From NCBI GenBank assembly GCA_029379385.1, contig CM055615.1, positions 1,054,001 through 1,118,000 of the forward strand: a stretch of DNA of 64,000 nucleotides, given 5' to 3'. Below are positions 45,683 to 58,600 of the stretch, piece after piece. A program made the translations under genes and the position numbers. The DNA comes from Quillaja saponaria. Its lineage: Eukaryota; Streptophyta; Magnoliopsida; Fabales; Quillajaceae. Below the pieces are notes generated by a model. It worked only from the letters and a program-made list of their open reading frames with translations, ran no database searches and had not been told where the DNA came from. The first letter of the stretch is position 1. Every line of letters starts with the position of its first letter.

Positions 45683-48600
45683 TCATTCTAATTCCTCCTG
45701 ACCTTCTGAATGGCATTGAATCAGCTCTAAAATATTAATCACCTCATTCATGTCTGGACGGTTTGATGGCACCTGAGATGCACATATTAAACCCAACTTT
45801 ATCACTGGAATTGCCTCCTCTGCTAGAAAATTACCCAGAAGCCTATCATCCACACATTGTTCCACCCTGCCTTCTTCCAAAGCCCCCCTTACCATGTCAT
45901 AGAGAATAACCACATCATCCTCCATATATTCCACAGGTCTTTTTCCTGTCACCACCTCCAGAACTAGGATGCCGAAGCCATAGACATCACATTTCTCAGT
46001 TATCTTCACTGTACGGCATGCAAATTCAGGAGCCATGTATCCTAGTGCACTCTGAATTTTGCTGCTCAAAACACAGTGGTCCAGATTTGGCAGAAGCCTC
46101 ACCAAGCCAAAATCTCCTACTTTTGGCTCTCCAGAGCTACCAATCAAAACATTGCTTGATTTGAGATTATAATGAATAATGTTCATTTGGTGTAAATAAG
46201 CCAAGCCTTTTGCCATGCCAAGAACTATGTTAAACCTTTGTCGCCAAGAAAGGATGCCTCTGCCATGCTCATCATGAAGAAGCTTAAACAAACTCCCTCT
46301 AGACTCATACTCATAGATAAGAAGGTGCAAGGATGGAGTCCAGTAATATCCCTCAAGTGCTACAAGATTTTGGTGCCTGATCTTTCCAAGGTTTTTCACT
46401 TCCCTCTCAAAATCTTCCTGGGATTTTATCAAACTTGAGATTGTCAACTTCTTGATTGCAACTGAATGCCCATCACGAAGGACTGCGTGATAAACAACTC
46501 CAAATCCACCACGACCAAGTTCACTATCTTTATTGAGAAGATTATGGGCCCCAGCAGCAAAATCAGCATCACCAGAAAACATGACAAGCTTGCCATAGTT
46601 TGGATCATTAGTGGGTGAACAACTAAAATCCTCCCCACCAGAAAATATGATTGGAGCAGCAGAATGTGACATAGAAGAGCGTGCATGGATATTCAGGACA
46701 GTAACAGCCACCACGCCGAGGGCAATGAAAGCAGCTGCACCAATGGCAATGAGAGCAGAAATGCTGAGGATGATCTTCTTGTGACGGTGATTAGCAGAGG
46801 AAGAACCTCCAGTGGAATCAGAAGAATTAGGATTAAGAACTAGAGGTTTAGGATGAACAGCAGGGCAGGCACGATTCACAATAGAACCACATAGAGATGG
46901 ATTACCAGAGACAGACGAGGGGGAAATTGTGTTGAAGAAGCCACCCACTGGTAGTTCACCTTGTAAGCGGTTGTACGAGACATTAAAGGACACAAGGTGG
47001 GAAAGATTTGTTAGCTCTTTGGGTAAGCTTCCAGAGAGCTCATTCAAAGACAAGTCTACATAATGAAGATTAGTTAGATTGGCAATGGATGCAGGGATTG
47101 ATCCAGTGAGGTTGTTCTGAGATAGAATCCTGTAACATTCATTAAAATGGCATAAACAGAAAGTTTATTAGAAAGAATCTAACTAGCTTATGAGTTGAAA
47201 GTTCAATGTAACATATAGCAAGATCATTGATATGTTATCCTAGAAGGGAAGAAAAAAATATAAGGTGATTATCTTAATCATAAACCAAAGGACAATAATC
47301 ATGTGCATGAGGTTCGGCATTTCTTTTACATAAAATTTTAACAATACAAAGGCATTCTTTCTTCGGGTTAATGAGTTAATTTAAGATATCATTGAAAATT
47401 AGAAACATAATCACAAGTCTGCGAACAATCCAATCTTCCTAAAATAAATGCCATTTCGAGTCAACTACTACTGCATAGACTTCAAACTACAGGCTTACGT
47501 GCTTAAAGCAATGTATGGATTTTTCTATCAATGAGATATACTGCAGACAATGAAATATGTAATGGTCAAATAATAGTTTTCACTATCTAATGATGTTTAA
47601 ACTTTAAACAATGTGGATCAGATTAAACATGGAAAGAGTATAGCATGACTATATGGACATCAGAGAGAACTTACAGAGATGTTAAAGCTGAGCACTTCTC
47701 AATCTCAGATGGAATTTTTCCAGTTAGAAAGTTCATCTGTAGCCTCAATACATTGAGCGAAACTGCCCCTTCTATTTCAGAAGGAATGCTTCCTTCAAGC
47801 TCATTGACACTCAAATCAAGAACGTACAAGGATTTTAACTCACCAATACCAGCTGGAATAGAGCCAAAGACACTGTTGGTGGACAAATTCAATAACTGCA
47901 GGCTATGAAGAACACCAATATTAGATGGAATTTCACCAGAGAATGTATTTGATGATAAATCCAAGAGTTGAAGACCATGGTAAGATGCTGTTATGGATGT
48001 AAGTGAAGGATAATTGCTTCTACTGACATTGATTCCAGAAAGTGAAACACTTTGCATGCCAAGCCTAAAAATCCATGATGGAAGATTGCCTGCCAACTGA
48101 TTATGGCTAACATCTAGAGCCAAAAGCTTTGTGCAATTTATCATCTCTGGCAAGCTACCAGTAAACTGGTTCATCGATAGATTTAATTTATTTAGTAACT
48201 GGAGACTCCCTATTGACTTTGGGATCCAACCAGAAAATCTATTTGCAGAAAGATCCAAAATCTCAAGGTTTTTCAATACTCCAATCCAATCAGGAATCAC
48301 TCCAGTAAATGCATTTCCCTGTAAACTGAGAGAAGTACATGAAGCTAGTTTCTTCATCGATTCAGGAAGGCTTCCAGAGAGGAAATTATCACTAAAATCA
48401 AGTGATTTTAAAAGTAAACAGCCTCCAATATCCATAGGAAGCCTGCCAATGAAGCGGTTCTTGTTTAAACTTATTTCCCTCAAATCATACAGATTTTCAA
48501 TTCCTTCAGGAATCTCTCCATCCAACAAATTATCAGAGAGATCAAGTGACTGAAGTCCCCTCAAAAACCATATTCCAGATGGTAATCTCCCAGATAACTG

Positions 48601-49123
48601 ATTGGAGGAGAAGTTAACTGCTGCCACTGTCCAGCATGAGCTCAAAGAATCAGGAATCTTCCCAGTGAGGTTGTTTCTTGCAAACGAAATTTCTCTTAGA
48701 GACCCACATTGATGGAAAAAAACATTCTGGGATTGCTCCAGAGAGATTGTTGGCACTCAAATCAATAACTTGTAAACTCCCCAGGTGACAGAGATCAGGG
48801 TTTATGGTCCCTGTGAAGTTATTCTTGGATAGTGATAGAGTTTGAAGGAATTGCAACCTTAAGATTCCTTGATCAATATGCCCAGAAAGAGAGAACCCGT
48901 CAAGGACTAGAGAAGAGACCCTGTTGATTGTAGGATCGCATTTGACTCCGATCCAGTTGCAGGGGTTGTCATCATCTTCATTCCATGTCAAAAGCTTAGC
49001 TTTTGGGTCTTGAAGGCCAGCCTTAAACACTATCAACCCCAATACATCATCGTTGAAAACTGGATCCAGCGAATGTATGAGGACAGGAGCAAAAAGAAGA
49101 AAGAGGAATAGGTTGAATTGCAT
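45683..49123 (-). CDS. PXC2: LRR receptor-like (pseudo)kinase, PXC2-like, with one-base frameshift
   Basis: Two exons, 49123-47675 and 47129-45683, split by a GT-AG intron inside the LRR region. With one base removed they encode 964 residues, matching the roughly 967 of Arabidopsis PXC2. In order come a signal peptide (residues 1-18), an LRR N-cap (NDDVLGLIVFKAGLQDP, NPCNWIGVKCD), about 20 LRRs, a membrane span (ISALIAIGAAAFIALGVVAV), and a kinase domain with GRGGFGVVY, Lys in VAIKKL and DFG. The HRD catalytic motif is replaced by H-Y-N (HYNLKSSNVL), as in PXC2 itself, so phosphotransfer is doubtful. The frame break is a run of seven A at 48716-48722 where six are expected. PXC2-type kinases act at the plasma membrane in vascular development. 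Confidence 0.9.
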
Positions 49124-50620
49124 TTTTTTAATGCGATCTCTAGACTAAGACAGGGAAGGTGTTTTTTAAAGAAAAAATGTTGTCATGAAATTCAAACAGG
49201 GTATCACTACTATCACCTAACAAGCAATGTAATTTACACGAAAGCGGCAAAATTGGTTGGTGGGTAGAGACTAGAAAACAGAAAACAGTAACCTTATTTC
49301 AACTAGCAGAAAATTTCATATGAAAGGTCACACAAGAGAGAAACTAGCAAGTACCAAAATCTCAGCGGACTGAAAACAAAAGGAGAAAGCTGTCTAAATA
49401 GATTATGCATTGTCGGTATGAAAAGAGACAACAAAGTAAAGCAAACTCGGCGAATTCATTTCCTCCTTTCCCTGTTCCAGTTTTCAAAAACCCAATACAA
49501 AAAGCATTTTAATCGAGGTGTCACTCACAGATTTTAGTAAAAGCTGGAAGCTTGATGAAGTCTAGGAGGATAACAACTTTATCAGACTAGCAGTTTGCTC
49601 AGACAAGCACTGCAAACTTTTAAGGGAAAAATAATGGGTAGTGAGTGAGATCCTTGAATGAAATGGCAAAAGGGTGTGTTGGAAGTTCGCCGCGAAAGCG
49701 CCCAAGGGAACAGTGAGAAGAGGAAGGGAAGAAGCTAAGACGTGGAGAAGGAATTAAAGGCGGGTCAGTGGATTGTGGATTGGTCTGAAAGACTGAAACT
49801 GAGAGAGATAGAAGAATAACTACCCGTGTTTCTGGCAGAAGAGTAAAGGGCAGCATTTAAAGCTTCTAACGGCAGAGAGAGAGAGAGCCATTTCTTTTTC
49901 TTCGAGAAAAGCTGGTGCGTGGGTACGTGGCTTTGGACTAATTGGATATGTTGACTAATACTGTGTACAATCTTGGGTAGATAGTATCCAGCAAATGAAT
50001 TCACTAATACCTTGACTAATATTATGTCCATATTTAGAATTAGTAAATATATAGTTCTCACAATAATTTACTTCGCCACACTTTTATTTTATTTTTTAAG
50101 AAGAATTTAATCATTCTTTCACTATAAAAATAGAATTCACTTCATCTTAAAGTGAAGTGTCATTAATTAAATAATATTTTTAATTTTTTAATTTCAACAT
50201 ATCTAAATTTAAAAAAAAAAATTCTTTATGAAAAGACAATTAGCACCTAAAAATAAAAATATTATTTTCATATCTCATTAGACGACAATTCTATTTGATT
50301 GCATTCAGCTTGTTTCATTGCCTTTTGCATTTGACATTATTAGGAAACAATGTACGTCTTAAGAAAATGAAAATCCAATGTACGTCAATAGTCAATTAAC
50401 TTGTTTTGGCTTCAAACTTCCAAATGTAACGCCACCAAATTGTTTTGGCTGTTTCCTCTTTGTTTGACTTTCTGGACAATATTTTATCTAATAACTTGAC
50501 CACTTTCTTCTTTTAAGTCCTCGTTTGTTTTCCCTGGAGATTGCTATAGATAGATTGGTTGCATATTAGTGGCGTAGATACCGCTGCCCAAAGAAAAGAA
50601 GAAAAATTACATGTCCGAGA
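49124..50620. other. PXC2 promoter region and intergenic DNA
   Basis: No gene is seen. A GA-rich purine tract (about 49863-49890) is the only low-complexity feature near the presumed promoter. Confidence 0.5.
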
Positions 50621-51420
50621 GTAGGGGACTGTTTGGAAAATTGATAGAAAATGAGGGAAAAAGAAAGGAAAGGGATGAGAGAAAGAAAGAAAAGTTGTTG
50701 TTTCAATATTTAATTTGACAAAAGATTCTCGACATGTAAGTACATACTAAGTCTTTATAAATGTTTAAGGTTAGCAGTGAGTCGAGTTTTATGATATTCG
50801 AGTCCAGCTCGAACTCGAAACTAAGTATCATTCTAAATTCGAACTCAAGTTCATGCTTATTACTCTAGCACTCGAGCTCACCTTGAATACTTTCTAAGAA
50901 AATTAAAATATAGTCTAAAAAATGAATAATATGTTGCAAATTAAATATATAAAAAATCAAAACTTATAGTTTTAATATAAGTAATATTTATTTAGTATAT
51001 TTAAATTATATAAAAATAAATATATTTATATTTTTTTAAAAATAAAAATTTTAAACGAGTAGTTCGACAGGTTGTCAAGCCAAGTATTTGAAGTTTAAAA
51101 ATCAATTCAAAATCTTAAACGAACCTGAAACCAAACTCGAGTTTGGTTAATTTTATTTTGGGTTGAATACGAATCAAGTAATTAACGATTCGAGCCCCAA
51201 TTAAGTATCGAACCACTATACTTAGTTCCAACCCTATAAATGTTACATGAAACTCTAAAATAGAAACATAAATAACATAAATTCTACTAACATAGACTAA
51301 AAACTATTAAGTAAATTTCTAAATTCGAAAATCACATCATAAAATATAAAATAAAATACAAATAATAATATCAAATTAATATAACTCTCAAATGATCCAT
51401 ATGCATTCCCTATCATTCTC
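50621..51420 (-). mobile_element. Degenerate LTR copy, interrupted by a hAT MITE
   Basis: Sequence on both sides of the MITE matches 54148-54395: AATATTTAATTTGACAAAAGATTC, then CATCATAAAATATAAAATAAA, AATAATATCAAAT and CTCAAATGATCCAT. It is best read as the distal LTR of a minus-strand retroelement whose primer site is at 54129. Confidence 0.55.
50766..51236. mobile_element. hAT-type MITE with perfect 8-bp target duplication
   Basis: A 471-bp element starts TAAGGTTAGCAG and ends TTCCAACCCTA (inverted: TAGGGTTGGAA). It is flanked on both sides by TAAATGTT (50758-50765 and 51237-51244). The interior carries paired TCGAG/CTCGA words near both ends. It has no coding capacity. Confidence 0.88.
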
Positions 51421-51849
51421 CCCTTGTTAGAAAAAACTCAATCTCAAGTTTTGTAGTGAGGGGAGAAAAGAACCTTAGGAATAAAAATCCTACAATAAGG
51501 TCAAGGGTAGCAAAGGAATATTTGAAACTGGGATGACGAAATCAATATGCTCGACATCCAGAAGAAGATTAATCTCAACAATTTGCTATGAAATTCAATC
51601 CACATGCTATGAAACTTCGGCTTGGTTTGGTAATGCTATAGTTTTTTTAGAGGTATTGTGCTCTCCTGGCTTTCCAGGAGCTATTTTTAAAAATTGCAAC
51701 AGTAGTGTTTGGTAAAATAATTCCAAAACTGCTTTAAATAAGTAGAATTCACAAATTAATGTTTGGTTAATTTCTTGTAAAGCTTATCCAAAGATTTAAA
51801 TTGATTATAATAAATATTTATAATAAAAAGAGAAATAATTAACTTACTG
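51421..51849. mobile_element. Retroelement interior with a truncated MITE
   Basis: At 51619 GGCTTGGTTTGGTAATGCT begins a stretch related to the element in the FAX3 intron (59622-60105), which shares the TTTGG(T/G)AATGCT terminus. A right end is not found before the MULE-like block. Confidence 0.45.
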
Positions 51850-53975
51850 CATTAATTAATAAAAGGATAATAAACATAAAAATACTATCTATAAATTAAT
51901 TACATTAAAACATAAAAATACAAAAAAATCTATTTATAATATTTAATATAAATTAATTATATTCAAATAATAAAATCACTATTTATCATAGATATATTAC
52001 TTACCATAATTATTATGAATTAATTAAAATTTAATTTTCTAACAAATATATTAATTAATTAATGATCATAAATGTATTACTATAAATTTTCCAATAAAAA
52101 TACTATTTATAAATTAATCACTAATTTTAAAATAAAATTACTTTTTCTAATCAAATCCATCATGTCAACGAAATCACTAATTATCATAAGTCGTCAAATT
52201 ATCGTAAATTATAAAAATTGCTAAAACATTGTTAATTAATTTAAAACTATCCAAATTACTAATTAATTTAAACATCAAAAATTTATTAATTATAATATAT
52301 ATTTTAAATAAATTATATTAAAATATTATGATTTCATCTTCAAGTTAATTATAAATATTAATTTTACCAATTTCTCTACTTTAAATAATAATAAATATGA
52401 TTACACATGAAAAAATAAAAATACTATCTATAAATTAATTTCCTTAAAACATACAAATACAAAAAAATCTGTTTATAATATTAAATATAATTTAATTATA
52501 TTCAAATAATCAAATCACTATTTATCATTGATATATTACTTACCATAATTATATCATAGATATATTACTTACCACAATTATTATGAAATAATTATTTTTT
52601 ATTTTTTTATAAATATATTAATTATTTAATGATCATAAATATATTATCATAAATATTATAAAATTATTAAAAAATTACTAATTAATTTAAAACTATCCAA
52701 ATTACTAATTAATTTAAACGTCATAAAATTATTAATTATTTCAAATCTTAAATAATACTATTTTAAGCCTAACAAAATTACTAATTAATTTAAACATCAC
52801 AAAATTACTATTAATTTAAATCTTACAAAATTACTATTTTATTTAAATCTTACAAAATTACCATTTTATTTAAATCTTACAAAATCACTATTTTAAACCT
52901 AACAAAATTACTAATTAATTCAAACGTCACATAATTACTATTTTAAACTTATAAATATTATTTATTGCTTTAAACCTAAAAAAGTTAATAATTTATCATA
53001 AATATAATAATTATTGCAATTATCATAAAAATTACAATTTCAACAAATTTTTAATTATAACATATCATAAAAATTAATATTGCAACAATTATAATATAAA
53101 ACTACAGCAAATATAGGTAAGCCTAACAACAATGATAAATATGACTTTCTAAAAAATTAATTCTTGTTTATGACTTACTAGGTAAGAAGCAAAAAAGCAA
53201 GAAGTGTTAACACCGGCAAAGAGATGTAAGTAACAATCCTAAAAAATACATGAATAAACTCACTTAGAATAATAAAATATGTATATCAATTTTAACATTA
53301 AATAGTTTATGTAATTTCTATTTTATATTCTATTTTTTTTAAAATTAAACGGTATACGTAATTTAACTAACAATTAATGATTAAACACTACTAATTATAA
53401 TATATAATATAAATTATAATTTCATCAATTGTAAAATATATATGATTAAACATTAAAACATAAATTATTAAAATAATAGATTATAAAAAAAATTTATTAA
53501 TTAAATAATTAAATTTAACTTAATAACTAATAATAATTTTAATTTTTCAACCTAAAAATTTTATAACTTACCAAAATTTATAGATGAATTGAAGAGAATA
53601 GGAGGAAATATGTTATACGAACGGAATGTAAATGTAAATGCAAATGCAAAGTATTTACTGAGAAGAGGAAAATATGCAAGTGTGAGGGAGAGGAGGGAGG
53701 AAACATACCCATATATATATATGCAAGAAGAGGAGTTAACGAGTTGGGCTTTTGTGGTGGAGAGTTAAAGAGAAAAAGAAAAGGGAAGAGAGAAACAAGA
53801 AAGTAGAGTTGCATGCATGCAGCCTTGTAAGAAACAAGTGAAAAAAAGATGGAGAAAAGCTACAGGGGAGCGGGAGGGGACGCGTCCACAAGCCCAGATG
53901 CCTGGGCCTGTGGGCGACAAGTGCACTGTGAAACCGAATTTTTAAAATCTGTTGAAGCTGTCGAGGATGGTCATG
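51850..53975. mobile_element. Decayed, transposase-less relative of the 19-29 kb MULE
   Basis: Long AT-rich stretches match the non-coding 5' part of the MULE. For example, 51881-51930 corresponds to 27118-27165 (AATACTATCTATAAATTAAT, ACATTAAAACATA). Likewise 53165-53340 corresponds to 27786-27960 (TATGACTTAC, AGGTAAGAAGC, AACATTAAATGGTTTAT/AGTTTAT). Near 53895-53970, GGGCCTGTGGGCGACAAG and GTGAAACCGAATTT echo the MULE terminal repeat. No transposase coding remains. Confidence 0.7.
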
Positions 53976-54128
53976 TTTCGCTATCGTTAATGACGGCGGT
54001 AACGGTCACGTTTTGCTATGGTTAACGGTAGTTTACTGCGGTTAGAGGTGGAGGGCAATTTTGAAATGCGGATTTTCAAGTGATATGCTTGATTTTTGGT
54101 AGAAAATGAGGACTACTTTGGATTTTGG

Positions 54129-54140
54129 GCTCTAATACCA
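54129..54140 (-). other. Retroelement primer-binding site (initiator Met tRNA type)
   Basis: Read on the minus strand this is TGGTATTAGAGC, one mismatch from the TGGTATCAGAGC complement of plant initiator Met tRNA used by many LTR retrotransposons. It lies directly beside the repeat copy at 54148. Confidence 0.6.
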
Positions 54141-54147
54141 AGTTTAA

Positions 54148-54395
54148 TGCCAGTCAGAAGCGGAATTGGGGAAAAATTGACTGATAGGAAAAGGAAAGGG
54201 AGGAGATAGAGAGCAAATTGGGTTAGAAAATTATATTTTAATATTTAATTTGTCAAAAAATCCTTATGTAAACTAAATGCTACTAAGTAAAATTCTAAAT
54301 TCTAAAATTATATCATCAGGCATAAAATAAAATATAGATAATAATATCAAATAAAATTCTCAAATGATCCATGTTGCATTCTCCATGAACATAAA
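54148..54395 (-). mobile_element. Degenerate LTR copy next to the primer-binding site
   Basis: Partner of 50621-51420. The adjoining primer-binding site shows that the former element was transcribed on the minus strand. No gag or pol coding was recognised between the two copies, where the interior has been replaced by other insertions. Confidence 0.5.
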
Positions 54396-55691
54396 AACAT
54401 ATGCATATATATGTATATATACTAACCACGGCTTATGCTGAATGATTTTTTTAATTTTTTTTAAATGCATAAATGATTAATGAACATATTGTGAACTATT
54501 TTCTTTTAAAGCTCAATCCGATAAAAATATTACTTCTTTATTCTTTCTTCTTTCCCCTCCCAGGCTGGAAATGCGACCTCTAATAGCAATATCCTTTTCT
54601 CAATTGATCAATGAACATACTGTGAACCATTTTCTTTTTATGCAAATTTCCAACACCATCGTTAATCTGCCAAGCAGAGCACCTTAGCTGGCAGCAGGTC
54701 CATTGGGCCATGCTAAGATTACAAGGTGATTACTCTCTGCCCTTTTTCTCAACTACAGCATCGCCCAAAAACAGACAACATTGGCCCAAATCTTAATATA
54801 AAAACCCAAACCTACACTGTCGAAGTGGAGGTGTCGTGTGAGACAAAGTATTATATAACTAACTGCCAAGTACCAAGTGCACTGAGTATTGTCTGTGCCC
54901 AATGGACCTGTGTAGCTGTTTTGCCCAATTTGTTAGTTTTTTTGAGCTACCAAAAAGGTGCTTACCTGCTTGGAATTTGGATGCCTTGCTTCTGGGTTTT
55001 GATGGAAAGGTAACATCTTTTGTTACCAATAAAAAGGGCATGCCATTGTTACTTGTTTAGAATCTATCCCTTTCTTGAGCCTTAGTATGTCCTAGCATAC
55101 TTGATGATCTTAATGAAGCTACATTTTGGCTAATTTAACAGATCAAAAGGGGTTGAATTTGTTCACAACATAGACGTTATTCATGTAAATTATTTTGGAT
55201 GCCTTATAAAAGTAAAATTTTTAAGGTTTTTTTCCATTTACATGACCTCCAATGCATTCCCTAACTATTCTATCTCTTAACTAGAAAGATGAAGTTTAAC
55301 ATTGCAATAGTATTAGTATTAATATGACAGCAAAAGAATAAGAAAAAGAATAAAGTCACACCTAATAATTTCTATACCAAATCACTCCACCATTTCCTCA
55401 AGATTCAGTGGGTCCCACATCAAATTTTAATGATTACGTGTCACAAAGGCATGATATTTTAGTTTCTCCCAACTTTGAACAGGCTCCAGCCCAGAGCCAG
55501 CAGCAGCTCCCTCCTCATTCCTTTCTCCCTTCTGCCTACTGTTGTGTCTGCTGTATTTTACTCGTTCAGAACTTAATTACAGATACGACGCTTCCATTTT
55601 CTAATTTCCTTTTAATTTAAATCCTCTTACTCACACACAATTACAAAAACCCTTGTCAGCTTCTCTCTCGCTAGCTTGGGGCATAGGCGCA
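54396..55691. other. Intergenic DNA and FAX3 promoter
   Basis: No gene is recognised. The stretch contains (TA)n near 54400-54420. Confidence 0.5.
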
Positions 55692-58600
55692 ATGAGTTCA
55701 GCATGTGAATTTGTTTCGGTATTAAACCCTAACCCTAGCTATGGTTTGATTTCATTGAAGAAGAAGTCGATGGATCTGTTTTCTTTGAGATACTTCAAAT
55801 ATGATTCTATACTCAGAACTCGCGGTTGCAAAGTTTCTTTGGTGACGAACGGTATTTCCCAGAATTGGCTTGGTGCTGGTTTCCTTACTCTTGATTCACG
55901 GAGCTCCTGGAACCCATCAATTGTCGCTTCCTCAGCTTCCCGCGATGACCCGGTAAGCTCAAAATCGAGGGTTTTATGGTTTGACATATTTTTCTATTTA
56001 AGTCTCCCAATTTTCGTTCTTTTTCTATATCAACATGAACGGGGTTGTGTCAAATGTAATTTATATAATTTAGTCAATGAAAATTTGTGCTCATTGCCGT
56101 AGGTCAGAGTTCATAGGTGATGAAGGTATTTGTGAAGATTGGACCTTTTTTATTTGTTTTTTTATCCTGAACACTGGATGGTTTATTTCAACAGCTCTTG
56201 CATTATGGTTCTTTCTGGAAATACATGCTGACAATGGGCTATGCCCAACTTGAAGAAGCATTTTCTTGTATAGATGACTTCTTCCAAGGCCAACAAAAAG
56301 CGTTCTCTAAGATTACCTGTAGTATATTGCATTTTGGCATGCCTCGATGAGGTAAACTGACTGCAGTTTCTGTTTATGGAAATGCAAAAGCTGCAACCTC
56401 GATGCCTAATATCTGACCTTTTCCCCCACCTAAACCTCCAATTAGTGTGAGTTTTCTAGATAAAGGAGCTGTATTTGTGCGCAGGTGCAACAAGTGATCT
56501 AGGTACAGTTTCTTTCCCCGGGTTATTCCGGCTTAAGATAGTGGTTCATTATGAGCTACATCTACACCCTTGTCCAGAAAAGAAGGATTGTCATTAATAG
56601 CATTCTGTGATGAGCACATTGCAATTATGAAAGCAAAATTAGTTGTCTAGTTAATTATTTTTCTTTGTTTATTATAAATGAAATAGTTTATGACTCCATA
56701 CGTTGGTTATGGTTACCGCATTTGCTGAACTACTGTCTGCATACATTCACTATTTCTTTTTCTCAGCTAGTACATGCATTTAGATAATGTACTGGCTGCC
56801 ATTTTTCTCCCTTTTCTTTTCCTCTAATAAATAAAGTATGACAAGAAGGACAAGTGATCATTGCTGATTGGAGGATAGGTTATGTTACATCTTTTGTTTC
56901 ACTCTGGACAAGCATTCTTTTTTCTTTTATCAGACATGCTCTTGAATTTGATGAATGCAATGTTACATTTTCTACCCTTTACTTTCTGTAGAATTGTCTG
57001 ATGGTATTCCTTTTCTTTAACTTTCTAAAGCATCCAGAAATTGAAGTGGAGAAAGAACAGGATGAGCTGAAATCAGGATCTGAAGAATCAGAGGAAGCTT
57101 GGAAACAGGCACTAGATTCTTTCAAGGAACAAGCCTTGAAGATCCAAAGCGTTTCACAAGAATCATATGAGTTATATTCTAAAAAAGCAGTTGTCATTTT
57201 ACAAGATACTGCAGAACAGTTAAAAATACAAGCAGATAAGGCAAGGCATGATTTGAGTGTGGTAGCAAAAGAAATCAGTGAAGAAAGTAAAGAGTATCTC
57301 TCCTCAGCTGCAGGAGAATTCCCCCGAACCAGTGAAGGAGATTGTGGAGACATTTACTTCCTCAACTGATGATCTGAATGGAATTTCTGGAGTGCGTGAC
57401 TTCCACATTGGGATACCTTACGGTATGTTTATGATAAATTTTGATAATGAAATCATATTTATCAGTAAAGCATTTATACAATTTGATACTACTGAGTCAA
57501 TCGAGGCTGTTTGATTTTGAGATAAGCTAATCTTTGAAGTGGTAGAATTGAAGTTAACCTCTGATTCTAATGCCAAGTCTTTTACAAATTCTTAGGTTTA
57601 ATGTTATCACATGTATCATAACTAAGCATATTTCAATTACCTCTATTCCTGACCCTCCCTTTTTTGAGTCAATATCAATAGTTTATATTTTATGTCTTAT
57701 CCTTTGCAGGTTTAATCCTTTCTGTTGGTGGCTTTCTTTCCTTTATGGTAACTGGAAGCATTGCTGCCATCAGGTTTGGTGTTATTCTCGGTGGTGCTCT
57801 TCTGGTTCTTAGCGTTTCAAGTCTACGATCATACAGAAGGCGAGAATCATTTCCTCTAGCTTTGAAGGGGCAAGCAGGTATGCATGTATTTCATTTTTCT
57901 AACTAGTTTTGAACTTGCATATGTTCAGAATTACAAAATGTGACATATCATTTTTTTTTTCAGTCCATTTGTAATTTAATATATCTAATGTAAAAGAATT
58001 ATAAGAAACAAAAATTGAAAATATAATATCAGGTTGTAGGATTTACTACATGATTGAATGGCTGACTGATGTTCAATCTGCTTTGGTATGTCTTGGTTGA
58101 CTGTATAGTACATGTAGTTAAAGACATGGTGCCAACTACCAACATAGTGGAACACTGTTTACTTTAGTATGGCAATCATTACCATTGTATCACCATGAAC
58201 AGGGAAGAGAATGGTGAAAATATGATGATATGTACAGTTATAGTACATGATACTAATGTGGCATAGCAATTCGTTTCCAATGCCAATGCTTTGGTCTTTC
58301 TGAAGTGTATAGAGGGTCAACTTAACCATTCTGTTCTCAAGCATGAGGAAGTATAAATTATATTTTTCCTTTCTAGCTGATTAGTTTGACTCTTAAATGT
58401 ATTTTCATTGGTATTTTCTCACTTTGAGATTTATAACATGGATTTTATTGGACTTGCAGCTATTGCAAGTATAATATTTCTGCGCAAGATAGGCTTGCTA
58501 TCTAAGGTAAGACATCATTATGTCCAAATTTGTTGATAAGATAATAGTAACCAAGTTAAAAAAATTTCAGTGTTTCTTGGCGTACTTCATACACCAATCA

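Noticed and set aside
55653..55691. Upstream non-ATG extension of the FAX3 frame
   Set aside because: The frame is open upstream but offers no ATG before 55692, and the ATG there already gives a suitable plastid-targeting N-terminus.
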